DNA of 47,242 nucleotides, from assembly GCA_903913645.1 (NCBI GenBank), contig CAIWMA010000135.1, forward strand, positions 1-47,242, read 5' to 3'. This stretch comes from an uncultured Bacteroidales bacterium. Lineage in GTDB: Bacteria; Bacteroidota; Bacteroidia; Bacteroidales; UBA4417. How positions within the stretch are numbered: position 1 is the stretch's first letter; each line of letters starts with the position of its first letter. The notes below the pieces were generated by a model that was given only the letters and a program-made list of their open reading frames with translations, was not told where the DNA came from and did no database searches. The position numbers and the translations under genes are program-made. Shown piece by piece: positions 32,881 to 40,978 of the stretch.

Positions 32881-33717
32881 CTACTTTGAATCATCATCAA
32901 ATAATTTCCCTTGTGTTGCCATTTTAGCTTTTATGCCGGCAACTTCATTTTGCAAAGCAGCCAGCGCACCAGCCATCTGGTTTACGGGCAGGTTAGGTTC
33001 AGGCAGTTCCGAACTGATGTAATGCACAAACCGCCATACTTCTCTCAAATCGTTGAGGTCAACGGAATAGGATTCGTAGAGTGGATTGAGTGAATGTAGC
33101 ATCAATCGGCCTTCTGTTTTCAGCCGGTTTTCGGTCACTTTAAACATAATCCCATCGTTCAGGGTAAGAATAATGTATGCCTGGTGATCGCGAATCATAT
33201 CCCAGTTCTGCACAAATTCGCCGGTAACAAACGATTTGTCAGGAATTGGCAACATGGAGTCGCCTGTAATCTGGAAGGTGCGGTACTTGCGGTCAGCAGA
33301 AAGAAACGGCAATTGAAAAGTAGGCAACACCTTAATATATTCAGGGTCGGCGAAACCAGTACGGTAACCTGCTGATGCCTTCTGGTTTATTATTTCGATG
33401 TTCTCCTTATTATTACTATCCACTGTAGTGGTAAGCACCCTAAGGTTTCCTCCGTTCACAAAAATATCGTTTCCGTGTTCCAGCTGGTATAATTCACTGT
33501 CGCGAAGCACACTCAAATCAACTGAAAGAAGTGTATCCACCGATATTTTAAAATATTTTGCCAGGGCCAGTAATGCTTCGATGCCCGGTTCGGCAACCCC
33601 GTTTTCGTAGCCGCTCAATGTGGAGCGTTTCAGATTGAGGGCAAGGGCAATGTCGTCCTGCGTGCGGCTGCGCCGTTTGCGCAAAAGTTTGATGTTTTGT
33701 CCGAAGGTTGGTTCCAT
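32881..33717 (-). CDS. LexA-like XRE/S24 self-cleaving repressor
   Basis: A 278-residue regulator. Residues 1-65 are an XRE helix-turn-helix (TQDDIALALNLKRSTLSGYE). The C-terminus is an S24 peptidase-like domain with the Ser-Lys dyad S154 (GDSMLPIP) and K193 (MFKVTEN), 39 residues apart as in LexA and phage CI. A plausible cleavage site Ala116-Gly117 lies in KASAGYRTG before the catalytic domain. It is divergent from dinB-dnaE, so it probably represses them until RecA-stimulated self-cleavage. A short helical C-terminal tail follows the catalytic domain. Confidence 0.87.
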   Translation of the reverse strand: MEPTFGQNIKLLRKRRSRTQDDIALALNLKRSTLSGYENGVAEPGIEALLALAKYFKISVDTLLSVDLSVLRDSELYQLEHGNDIFVNGGNLRVLTTTVDSNNKENIEIINQKASAGYRTGFADPEYIKVLPTFQLPFLSADRKYRTFQITGDSMLPIPDKSFVTGEFVQNWDMIRDHQAYIILTLNDGIMFKVTENRLKTEGRLMLHSLNPLYESYSVDLNDLREVWRFVHYISSELPEPNLPVNQMAGALAALQNEVAGIKAKMATQGKLFDDDSK

Positions 33718-33734
33718 GGTACATTTATTTTATA

Positions 33735-33903
33735 AAAACTCACCCCTTGCCCCCTCTCTTTGAAGGAAAGAGAGGGGGTGAGGACGAGGGAATTAGTTAT
33801 TTAAGTATAGCAGTAAACAAAGTAATGATTGGCTAAAAGTTAAATTCTGTTCGGAAGGTCCCCCCCTCTCTTCCCGAAGAGAGGGGGCCGGGGGGTGAGT
33901 TTT
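33735..33903. repeat. Foldback element copy 1 (169 bp)
   Basis: Ends in AAAACTCACC and its complement GGTGAGTTTT, extending as an imperfect terminal inverted repeat of about 24 bp. Inside are two hairpins (CCCCTCTCTTT paired with AAAGAGAGGGG; CCCCTCTCTTC paired with GAAGAGAGGGG) around an AT-rich centre. It encodes the C-terminus of the DUF559 gene. Confidence 0.88.
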
Positions 33904-34275
33904 CTGGAACATTTGACGAATTTTTTCTCTGACCAACTCTTCATAAATTGTCTCTTCGTTTTTGATTCTCAGAACACGTAGACCCAATTCATCCAAAACA
34001 GAAGTTCGCCAACTGTCATATTCTTTTTGTGATTTGTGTATTTCTCCATCTATTTCAAGTATTAGCTTTTCTTCTGCACAATAAAAATCAACGATAAAAA
34101 ATTGAAATGAGTCAAATGAATTTTCATAAATTATTTTGTGTTGCCGCAGAAACTTCTTTCCATCAAGCCGTCTGTTTCTGACTAATTCCCATACAATTCT
34201 TTCTGCCTCCGTCATGTTTTTACGGTTCTCCCGGCAAATTGCAACAACAAATTTCTTTCGCGAATCAGGTTTCAT
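33793..34275 (-). CDS. DUF559 endonuclease-like protein between foldback repeats
   Basis: A 160-residue protein of the DUF559 family (restriction-endonuclease-like fold, related to Vsr-type nucleases). The core reads MTEAERIVWELVRNRR, KFLRQHKI, FIVDFYCAEEKLILEIDGEIH and GLRVLRIKNEE; the Asp in VDFYC and the EID segment resemble a PD-(D/E)XK active site. The last ~35 residues, starting THPPAPSLREE, are translated from foldback copy 1. ATG 34275 is preferred over GTG 34293, which lies in foldback copy 2. The gene sits exactly between two repeat copies. Target and role are unknown. Confidence 0.8.
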   Translation of the reverse strand: MKPDSRKKFVVAICRENRKNMTEAERIVWELVRNRRLDGKKFLRQHKIIYENSFDSFQFFIVDFYCAEEKLILEIDGEIHKSQKEYDSWRTSVLDELGLRVLRIKNEETIYEELVREKIRQMFQKTHPPAPSLREERGGPSEQNLTFSQSLLCLLLYLNN

Positions 34276-34285
34276 GGCTGGCAAG

Positions 34286-34450
34286 AAACTCACCCCTGCC
34301 CCTCTCTTTGAAGAAAAGAGAGGGGGTGGAGACGAGAAAATTAGTTATTTAAGAGCATTCGTAAACATGGTAATGGTCGGTTAAAGTTAAATTCATGATC
34401 AGAGAGTCACCCCCTCTCTTCGTGAAGAGAGGGGACCGGGAGGTGAGTTT
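34286..34450. repeat. Foldback element copy 2 (165 bp)
   Basis: A second copy in the same orientation as copy 1, with ends AAACTCACC and GGTGAGTTT, the same two G/C-rich hairpins and the shared centre (TTAGTTATTTAAG and AGTTAAATTC). Copies 1 and 2 bracket the DUF559 gene, and the outer ends of the 716-bp unit 33735-34450 are themselves inverted. Confidence 0.88.
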
Positions 34451-34503
34451 TTTTTTTCACAACCATCCTCAATTCAAAAATTATGATTATATTGTAGTCA
34501 GAT

Positions 34504-34526
34504 TTTTGATTAATTTTTAATCAAAA
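34504..34526. promoter_or_regulatory. dinB: Putative repressor operator upstream of dinB
   Basis: TTTTGATTA-ATTTT-TAATCAAAA, a perfect 9-bp inverted repeat with 5-bp spacing. It precedes a TACATTTT -7-like box (34531-34538) and the dinB ATG at 34547. The TTG in its left arm could be part of a -33 element, so a bound repressor would block the promoter. The divergent LexA-like protein is the candidate. Confidence 0.5.
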
Positions 34527-34546
34527 TTAATACATTTTTTGTAATA

Positions 34547-35770
34547 ATGTACAACGAACTGAAAATAATTTTACCACAGAGGTTTCCTGATAGTCTGCGC
34601 AGGACTGGCCGCACCATTGTGCATATGGATCTCGACACGTTTTTTGTTGCGGTGGAGCGGCTTATGAACAGCCAACTTATCGGGAAACCTGTTATTGTAG
34701 GAGGATTTTCGGACCGCAGCGTGGTATCGAGTTGCAGCTACGAAGCCCGCAGGTTTGGAGTACATTCGGCAATGCCCATGAAAATGGCCCGTATGCTTTG
34801 CCCCGATGCCACCGTAGTGCGTGGCGATATGGAACAATATACCAGATACTCCAACATGGTTACCGATGTTATCGCCGAAAGTGCACCCGTGTACGAAAAA
34901 GCTTCAATTGACGAGCACTACCTCGACATTACCGGCATGGACCGCTTTTTCGGCAGCGTGAAATGGACGCACGAACTCCGGCAGCGCATAATCAGCGAAA
35001 CAGGCTTGCCAATTTCGCTGGGACTTTCGGTAAACAAAACGGTATGCAAAATAGCCACCGGTGAAGCCAAACCCAACGGCGAACTTGAAATTCCTGTCGA
35101 ACGGGTAATTCCTTTCCTCGGGCCACTTTCGATAAACAAAATCCCGGGTATAGGCGAAAAAACCTACCGTCTTCTACGTTCCATGGGTATAGCCAGCATT
35201 GACACTCTCGGTCATATGCCTCCCGAAATGATGGAAAAAGTGCTCGGGCAAAACGGATTAGTAATCTGGAAAAAAGCCAACGGCATCGACACAACTCCTG
35301 TAATCCCCTATTCCGAACGAAAATCGATCAGTACCGAAACTACCTTTGAGCAGGATACTATCGATATCCATATGATTAACGAACTGCTGGTGCAAATGGT
35401 GGAGAAAATCGCCTTTACCCTCCGCAAAAAACAGAAACTCACTTCCTGCGTAACGCTTAAAATCCGTTACTCCAACTTCGATACGCATACGGTGCAACAG
35501 CGTATTGGCTACACCTCGTTCGATCATGTGCTGATACCCGTGGCCAAAGAACTGTTCCGCAAACTGTACCAACGAAGGATGCTTATACGGCTTGTAGGCG
35601 TAAGGCTGAGCCACCTGGTAACCGGCGTACAGCAAATCGATCTCTTCGACCAAACCCCCGAACTTATAAATCTTTACCAGGCCATGGACCGTGTACGCCT
35701 TCGCTATGGGCGAAAATCACTGGTAAGAGCTGTAGGAATTGATTCGAAGGATAAGGACGATGATGAGTAA
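34547..35770 (+). CDS. dinB: DNA polymerase IV (Y-family DinB)
   Basis: A 407-residue error-prone translesion polymerase. Catalytic carboxylates are in VHMDLDTFFVAVE and SIDEHYLDITG. The finger region SSCSYEARRFGVHSAMPM and the helix-hairpin-helix INKIPGIGEKTYRLLRSMGI follow, with a little-finger domain. The C-terminal QIDLF could be a beta-clamp-binding motif, though this is not certain. It is the first gene of dinB-dnaE, downstream of a palindromic operator candidate and divergent from a LexA-like gene. Base composition looks more GC-rich than flanking genes. Confidence 0.95.
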   Translation: MYNELKIILPQRFPDSLRRTGRTIVHMDLDTFFVAVERLMNSQLIGKPVIVGGFSDRSVVSSCSYEARRFGVHSAMPMKMARMLCPDATVVRGDMEQYTRYSNMVTDVIAESAPVYEKASIDEHYLDITGMDRFFGSVKWTHELRQRIISETGLPISLGLSVNKTVCKIATGEAKPNGELEIPVERVIPFLGPLSINKIPGIGEKTYRLLRSMGIASIDTLGHMPPEMMEKVLGQNGLVIWKKANGIDTTPVIPYSERKSISTETTFEQDTIDIHMINELLVQMVEKIAFTLRKKQKLTSCVTLKIRYSNFDTHTVQQRIGYTSFDHVLIPVAKELFRKLYQRRMLIRLVGVRLSHLVTGVQQIDLFDQTPELINLYQAMDRVRLRYGRKSLVRAVGIDSKDKDDDE

Positions 35771-35776
35771 AAGTAT

Positions 35777-35867
35777 TTCGGATTTTTGATTTCGGATGTC
35801 GGATTTATAAAATCTGCAATATTTCAAGAGTTCTAAGTCTCAAATCACAAATCCACAATCATCAATC
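35777..35867. repeat. Heptamer array, 13 units, between dinB and dnaE
   Basis: Thirteen units in register. The left half is TTCGGAT, TTTTGAT, TTCGGAT, GTCGGAT; the right half is TCAAATC, ACAAATC, CACAATC, ATCAATC, roughly the inverse complement of the left type. It ends 4 bp before the dnaE ATG. Confidence 0.8.
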
Positions 35868-35871
35868 CTTT

Positions 35872-38814
35872 ATGTATCTCAACTGCCACTCAAATTTCAG
35901 CCTCCGTTACGGCACACTTCCCATTAATAAACTGGTGGGGAAAGCCGTAGCAAATGGTATTGATACGCTTTCGCTTACGGATATCAACAACAGCATGGGC
36001 GTGGTTGATTTTGTGAAGGAATGTAATAAACATGGAATAAAACCAATAGCCGGTATCGAATTCCGTGATGGAAATGAACTGTTATATATAGGTATAGCGC
36101 GCGATAACGAAGGCTTTATGGAATTGAATGAATTCCTGAGTTATCATAATATTAACAAACTGCCTTTGCCACAGCAGGCACCGGAATTCAGCCACAGCTA
36201 TGTTATTTATCCTTTCGGTGAAAAGTCGCCACAAAAATTGCGCGATAATGAATACACCGGTATCCGAAGCACAGAACTTAACAGGTTGCTTTCGGCGGAA
36301 TACCGCAACCGGGAACATAAACTTGTAGCGTTGTGCCCTGTAACTTTCGAAAATGAACAAGGGTACGAACTGCACCGAAACCTGCGCGCTATCGACAACA
36401 ATATTTTGCTGAGCATGCTGATTCCCTCGCAGGTGGCTGCTCCCGACGAGCTTTTCGCACCGCCGGCAGAACTCGAAAAACTGTTTGAATACTATCCGCT
36501 GATTATTTCCAATACCCATAAGTTGCTTGATGATTGCAGCATCAAATTTGATTTCGCTAACTCGAAAAACAAAAAAATATTCTCGGCAAGTGCCTACGAT
36601 GATAATCTTCTGCTCGAAAAACTAGCCCTGGATGGAATGGTTTATCGCTACGGCAAAAATAATAAAGAAGCAAAACAGCGGATAAAACACGAACTCGGGA
36701 TTATTGACAAACAAGGTTTCTCCTCGTACTTCCTGATAACATGGGATATTATCCGCTACACTATGAGCCGCGGATTTTATCATGTGGGCCGTGGCAGCGG
36801 GGCCAACAGCATAGTAGCTTATTGCCTGCGTATTACAGATGTCGATCCCATTGAACTGAACCTGTATTTCGAACGTTTCCTGAATCCGAAACGAAGCAGC
36901 CCGCCCGATTTTGATATTGACTATTCATGGAAAGACCGCGACGAAGTGTTCGATTATATTTTTAAACGGTACGGTCATAAACACACCGCACTGCTTGGTG
37001 CTACCTCGACTTTTAAAGCAAAATCGACATTGCGCGAACTGGGAAAAGTATATGGCTTGCCCAAAGAAGAGATTGATATACTGGTTGAAGAACCAAATAA
37101 TCCGCTCAACAACAACGATATCGCAAAGCATATTGTAAAACTTGCCACACAAATGACCGATTTCCCCAATATCCGCAGCATTCATGCCGGCGGCGTGCTG
37201 ATTTCGGAAGAACCGCTTACGGCTTACACCGCACTCGACATGCCGCCAAAGGCTTTCCCGACCACGCAATGGGATATGTATGTGGCCGAAGATCTGCGTT
37301 ACGAAAAGCTTGACATCCTTAGCCAGCGCGGCCTGGGGCATATACAGGAAGCTGTTGATATTATCAAGCAAAACAGGGGAATCAGCATTGATATTCATCG
37401 TGTATCCGATTTCAAGAAAGATAAAAAAATCAAACAACAACTGAAATCGGCCGAGACCATCGGCTGTTTTTATATTGAAAGTCCCGCCATGCGCGGGCTG
37501 CTGAAAAAGCTGAAGTGTGACAATTACCTGACGCTGGTAGCGGCAAGCAGTATAATCCGGCCGGGAGTTGCGCGCTCTGGAATGATGAAGGAATATATCT
37601 GGCGGTTTCACAACCCGGATAAATTCAAATACCTTCATCCCATTATGGAAGAGCAACTTGCTGAAACATACGGCGTAATGGTGTACCAGGAAGATGTGCT
37701 TAAAATATGCCACCACTTTGCCGGCCTCGACCTGGCTGATGCCGATGTGCTGCGCCGTGCCATGAGCGGGAAATACCGCTCGCGGATCGAATTTCAGAAA
37801 ATTGTGGATAAATATTTTGATAGCTGCCGCCAACAGGGCCACTCCGAGGAAATTACGAATGAAGTGTGGCGACAGATTGAGTCATTCGCCGGGTATTCCT
37901 TTTCAAAAGCACACTCGGCTTCGTTTGCCGTGGAAAGCTACCAGAGTTTGTTTCTGAAATCATACTACCCACTCGAATTTATGACGGCAGTGCTCAACAA
38001 TTTCGGCGGATTTTACCAGGCCTGGGTGTATATAAACGAAGCCAAACGATGCGGGGCTACAATTGAATTGCCTTGCATAAACCGGAGCAATCACACCACC
38101 ACCATCAGCGGAAGCACAATATGGCTGGGCTTTGTATACATCGCCAACCTCGAAAGCAATACAGCTCATACCATAATTGACGAGCGCTTACGTAACGGGC
38201 CGTACCTCGACCTGGCTGATTTTGTAAACCGTGTGCCGTTGACTCTCGACCAGGCTATTCTGCTTATCCGGATGAATGCATTACGGTTTACCGGAGTAAG
38301 TAAGCAGCAATTGCTGTGGGAAGTTCATCTTCTGCTACGTAAATCAGCACTGCCACCAACCGACGGATCTTTATTTGCCACCCCGGCCAGGCAGTTTCAC
38401 ATGCCTGCACTCGACCATTCTATTGTTGATGATGCTTTCGATGAAATTGAACTGCTGGGATTCCCGGTAACGATGGGTTATTTCGATCTGTTACAAACCC
38501 CATTCCGCGGTGAATTCCGGGCACATGATATTTCCTCGCATGTAGGCGAAACGGTAAGAATGCTGGGATCGCTGGTTACAATTAAATACGTAAGAACGAT
38601 CAGGAACGAGATTATGCACTTCGGAACTTTCTTCGATGTAGAAGGCGAGTTCTTCGATACGGTTCATTTCCCGCAATCATCTAAACAATACCCGTTCAAG
38701 GGCAGAGGTGTTTATTTAATGAAAGGGAAAATTGTAGAAGAATTCGGTTTTCCGAGTATAGAAGTAGAGAAAATGGCGAAACTGCCGTTTGTAAAGGACA
38801 GGAGGTATTTGTAA
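35872..38814 (+). CDS. dnaE: Second DNA polymerase III alpha-type polymerase (DnaE/ImuC-like)
   Basis: A 980-residue C-family polymerase, shorter than a replicative DnaE (about 1,150 or more). The PHP domain is at the N-terminus (NCHSNFSLRYG), but the usual HxH and TDHGN residues are changed to NCH and TDINN. The palm has catalytic Asp residues in PDFDIDY (D346, D348) and KLDILSQ, followed by helix-hairpin-helix and OB-fold-like regions near the end (GSLVTIKYVRTI). It lies behind dinB and a LexA-like repressor, as error-prone DnaE2/ImuC-type polymerases do. The main replicative dnaE should be elsewhere. Confidence 0.9.
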   Translation: MYLNCHSNFSLRYGTLPINKLVGKAVANGIDTLSLTDINNSMGVVDFVKECNKHGIKPIAGIEFRDGNELLYIGIARDNEGFMELNEFLSYHNINKLPLPQQAPEFSHSYVIYPFGEKSPQKLRDNEYTGIRSTELNRLLSAEYRNREHKLVALCPVTFENEQGYELHRNLRAIDNNILLSMLIPSQVAAPDELFAPPAELEKLFEYYPLIISNTHKLLDDCSIKFDFANSKNKKIFSASAYDDNLLLEKLALDGMVYRYGKNNKEAKQRIKHELGIIDKQGFSSYFLITWDIIRYTMSRGFYHVGRGSGANSIVAYCLRITDVDPIELNLYFERFLNPKRSSPPDFDIDYSWKDRDEVFDYIFKRYGHKHTALLGATSTFKAKSTLRELGKVYGLPKEEIDILVEEPNNPLNNNDIAKHIVKLATQMTDFPNIRSIHAGGVLISEEPLTAYTALDMPPKAFPTTQWDMYVAEDLRYEKLDILSQRGLGHIQEAVDIIKQNRGISIDIHRVSDFKKDKKIKQQLKSAETIGCFYIESPAMRGLLKKLKCDNYLTLVAASSIIRPGVARSGMMKEYIWRFHNPDKFKYLHPIMEEQLAETYGVMVYQEDVLKICHHFAGLDLADADVLRRAMSGKYRSRIEFQKIVDKYFDSCRQQGHSEEITNEVWRQIESFAGYSFSKAHSASFAVESYQSLFLKSYYPLEFMTAVLNNFGGFYQAWVYINEAKRCGATIELPCINRSNHTTTISGSTIWLGFVYIANLESNTAHTIIDERLRNGPYLDLADFVNRVPLTLDQAILLIRMNALRFTGVSKQQLLWEVHLLLRKSALPPTDGSLFATPARQFHMPALDHSIVDDAFDEIELLGFPVTMGYFDLLQTPFRGEFRAHDISSHVGETVRMLGSLVTIKYVRTIRNEIMHFGTFFDVEGEFFDTVHFPQSSKQYPFKGRGVYLMKGKIVEEFGFPSIEVEKMAKLPFVKDRRYL

Positions 38815-38817
38815 AAA

Positions 38818-38866
38818 GGGGTTAGGGTTTTGGGGTTAGGGATTAGGGGTTGGGGTCAGGAACAGG
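38818..38866. repeat. Heptamer array (GGGGTTA type)
   Basis: Seven units in register: GGGGTTA, GGGTTTT, GGGGTTA, GGGATTA, GGGGTTG, GGGTCAG, GAACAGG. It begins 4 bp after the dnaE stop. The unit is close to that of the array at 1021-1104. Confidence 0.85.
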
Positions 38867-38953
38867 AATGCGAATCAGGATTTTTGGTAAATGCGGTGCT
38901 GATATTTCAGAATTACTAATTGTTCTACCTTTACGCTCTTTTTATCCTCATTT

Positions 38954-40756
38954 ATGATTGACAGATTAGCCGAATATACCCAACGCATCGCTACTTATTC
39001 CGCCGAAAAACAAAACCTTGAGAAGAAGCAAAAGAACCTGCCTCTTTTCAGACTGGGTATGTTTCTCTTGACGGCTTTCCTTTTGTACCGGTTTCTTAAC
39101 GTTCAATCATTTTGGACCGGAAGCAGCACAATCCTGGTTTTGCTGGCTTTTGTTACATTAAGCATAATCGACAGCAGGCTAAAGAAACGCATCAAACTGA
39201 TTGAATTTTTTTTAAACATTAATCAGTTCGAGGTAAATGCTTTAAATGGAAACTATAGTTCCTTCGATCCCGGAAATGAATTTATTGATCAGTCGCATGA
39301 TTATACCCACGACCTGGATATTTTCGGCGAAGGCTCATTGTTTCAGTTTATTAACCGGACGGCAACCATATTCGGGAAACTTCGGCTTGCTGAATATTTC
39401 TACAATGCGTTCGGGCAAAGCGATAAAGTGATTCAACGGCAGGAGTCGGTAAAAGAATTAGCCGAAATGGTTGAACTGCGACAGAAACTCCAGCTGATAT
39501 TTCACGACGAGAAGATTACTGAATCCGATAAAACAGAAATGACTACCTGGCTTCAGAGCGAAAGCCCGGTAAGTAATCTGAAATTATTAAAGATTCTCGC
39601 GTACGGGCTTCCGGCAGTCACTCTGATTTGCTTCGTATTATTCATTGCCGGAATTATTCCATTCCCCGGTTTAATGATCGTTTTGCAGTGGATGGTTGTT
39701 GCTCTGTATGCAAAGCAAACTATGAATGTTCAGAGTATTATCACTTCAAAAAGCAAAATACTGAACAAATACGCGCAATGCCTGCAACTCATTGAAGTGA
39801 CTGATTTTAAATCGGAATATTTTGTTCGTATCCGGAAACAATTACTTGGCGCTGAAGTACAAAGCCCATCAAAAGTTATCCATCAACTTTCCAGGATATT
39901 GGATTATATGGATCAAAATCTGAACATTCTTGTTTCGGTAATTCTCAATGGCCTTTTTATGTTCAATCTTCATCTTTTGCTAAAAGTTGAAAAATGGAAA
40001 AAACAAAACCAGGAGAATGTGCCTAATTGGGTTGAAGCCATTGCAACATTTGATGCCATGAGCAGCCTGGCTAATTTCGCGTATAATTACCCGGATTATG
40101 TCTATCCGAAGCAAATTGATGAGGAATTTGAGTTTTCAGCCGAAAACCTCGGGCACCCGCTTATTGCTGAAGCAAACCGCGTAGTAAATACTATTGAAAT
40201 TAAAGGATGGAACCAGTTTGCAATCATTACCGGTGCTAATATGTCTGGGAAAAGTACTTTCCTCCGAACCATTGGTGTGAACTATATCCTGGCAATGGCC
40301 GGAGCATCGGTGTGTGCTTCTAAACTGAGCTTCTACCCTATCCAGATTCACAGCAGCATTCGAACAAGCGATTCACTGACGCGCAATGAATCCTATTTTT
40401 ATGCTGAGTTGAAACGATTGAAAAAAATAATTGATGAACTTGAAAGTGGTAAGAAAAAACTGATTCTGCTGGATGAAATTCTAAAGGGAACCAACTCCAA
40501 AGATAAACAAGCCGGATCCATTGCGCTGATAGAACAATTGCTGCATTATAAGTCAGTCGGACTTTTCGCTACGCATGATCTGATGCTCGGCGAACTTGCA
40601 CCACGCTTCCCCGGACAGGTAAATAATCTGTGTTTCGAAATTCAGATCGAAAATGATAAAATGCTTATCGACTATAAACTTCATGAAGGTGTATGCAAGA
40701 ATCTAAATGCAACATACCTGATGAAGAATATGGGTATCCTTTTTGAAAACAAGTAG
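38954..40756 (+). CDS. Membrane-anchored MutS-like ATPase
   Basis: A 600-residue protein with the MutS ATPase domain at the C-terminus: Walker A GANMSGKSTFLRT, Walker B LILLDEILKGTNSKD, and the following ATHD. A MutS core/lever-like region precedes it. The mismatch-recognition and connector domains of MutS are missing. Instead there are hydrophobic segments near the N-terminus (FRLGMFLLTAFLLYRFL, STILVLLAFVTLSII) and in the middle (LICFVLFIAGIIPFPGLMIV). It is therefore not the mismatch-repair MutS. Such proteins are common in Bacteroidota, with unknown function. It is downstream of dnaE with a 139-bp gap; a near-match -7 box TACCTTTA is at 38936. Confidence 0.87.
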   Translation: MIDRLAEYTQRIATYSAEKQNLEKKQKNLPLFRLGMFLLTAFLLYRFLNVQSFWTGSSTILVLLAFVTLSIIDSRLKKRIKLIEFFLNINQFEVNALNGNYSSFDPGNEFIDQSHDYTHDLDIFGEGSLFQFINRTATIFGKLRLAEYFYNAFGQSDKVIQRQESVKELAEMVELRQKLQLIFHDEKITESDKTEMTTWLQSESPVSNLKLLKILAYGLPAVTLICFVLFIAGIIPFPGLMIVLQWMVVALYAKQTMNVQSIITSKSKILNKYAQCLQLIEVTDFKSEYFVRIRKQLLGAEVQSPSKVIHQLSRILDYMDQNLNILVSVILNGLFMFNLHLLLKVEKWKKQNQENVPNWVEAIATFDAMSSLANFAYNYPDYVYPKQIDEEFEFSAENLGHPLIAEANRVVNTIEIKGWNQFAIITGANMSGKSTFLRTIGVNYILAMAGASVCASKLSFYPIQIHSSIRTSDSLTRNESYFYAELKRLKKIIDELESGKKKLILLDEILKGTNSKDKQAGSIALIEQLLHYKSVGLFATHDLMLGELAPRFPGQVNNLCFEIQIENDKMLIDYKLHEGVCKNLNATYLMKNMGILFENK

Positions 40757-40978
40757 AAAGTTCCTTTTAAAGAAGGCAGAATAACTCTTCGTTTCTAGTA
40801 AATTTCTGCTAGCGGCTTTTTCAAAAGTCAGGATAAAGGATCATTCGAAATAATAGTATACCGATGCGATTTTAATTTTGTTTTCAGAAATGAATTTTAA
40901 ATGTTCTTTATATCTTTATAGCCTCAATTCGTTGTCCTATTTAAATATTTCTGTATAATTTCAACCAAAACTATCCTT

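Noticed and set aside
36925-37842. A 305-codon open frame on the minus strand inside dnaE
   Set aside because: It is fully antisense to the conserved palm domain of the polymerase, its translation resembles no family, and its openness follows from the codon bias of the true frame.
38954-40756. Mismatch-repair MutS1
   Set aside because: At 600 residues it lacks the mismatch-binding domain and carries hydrophobic segments.
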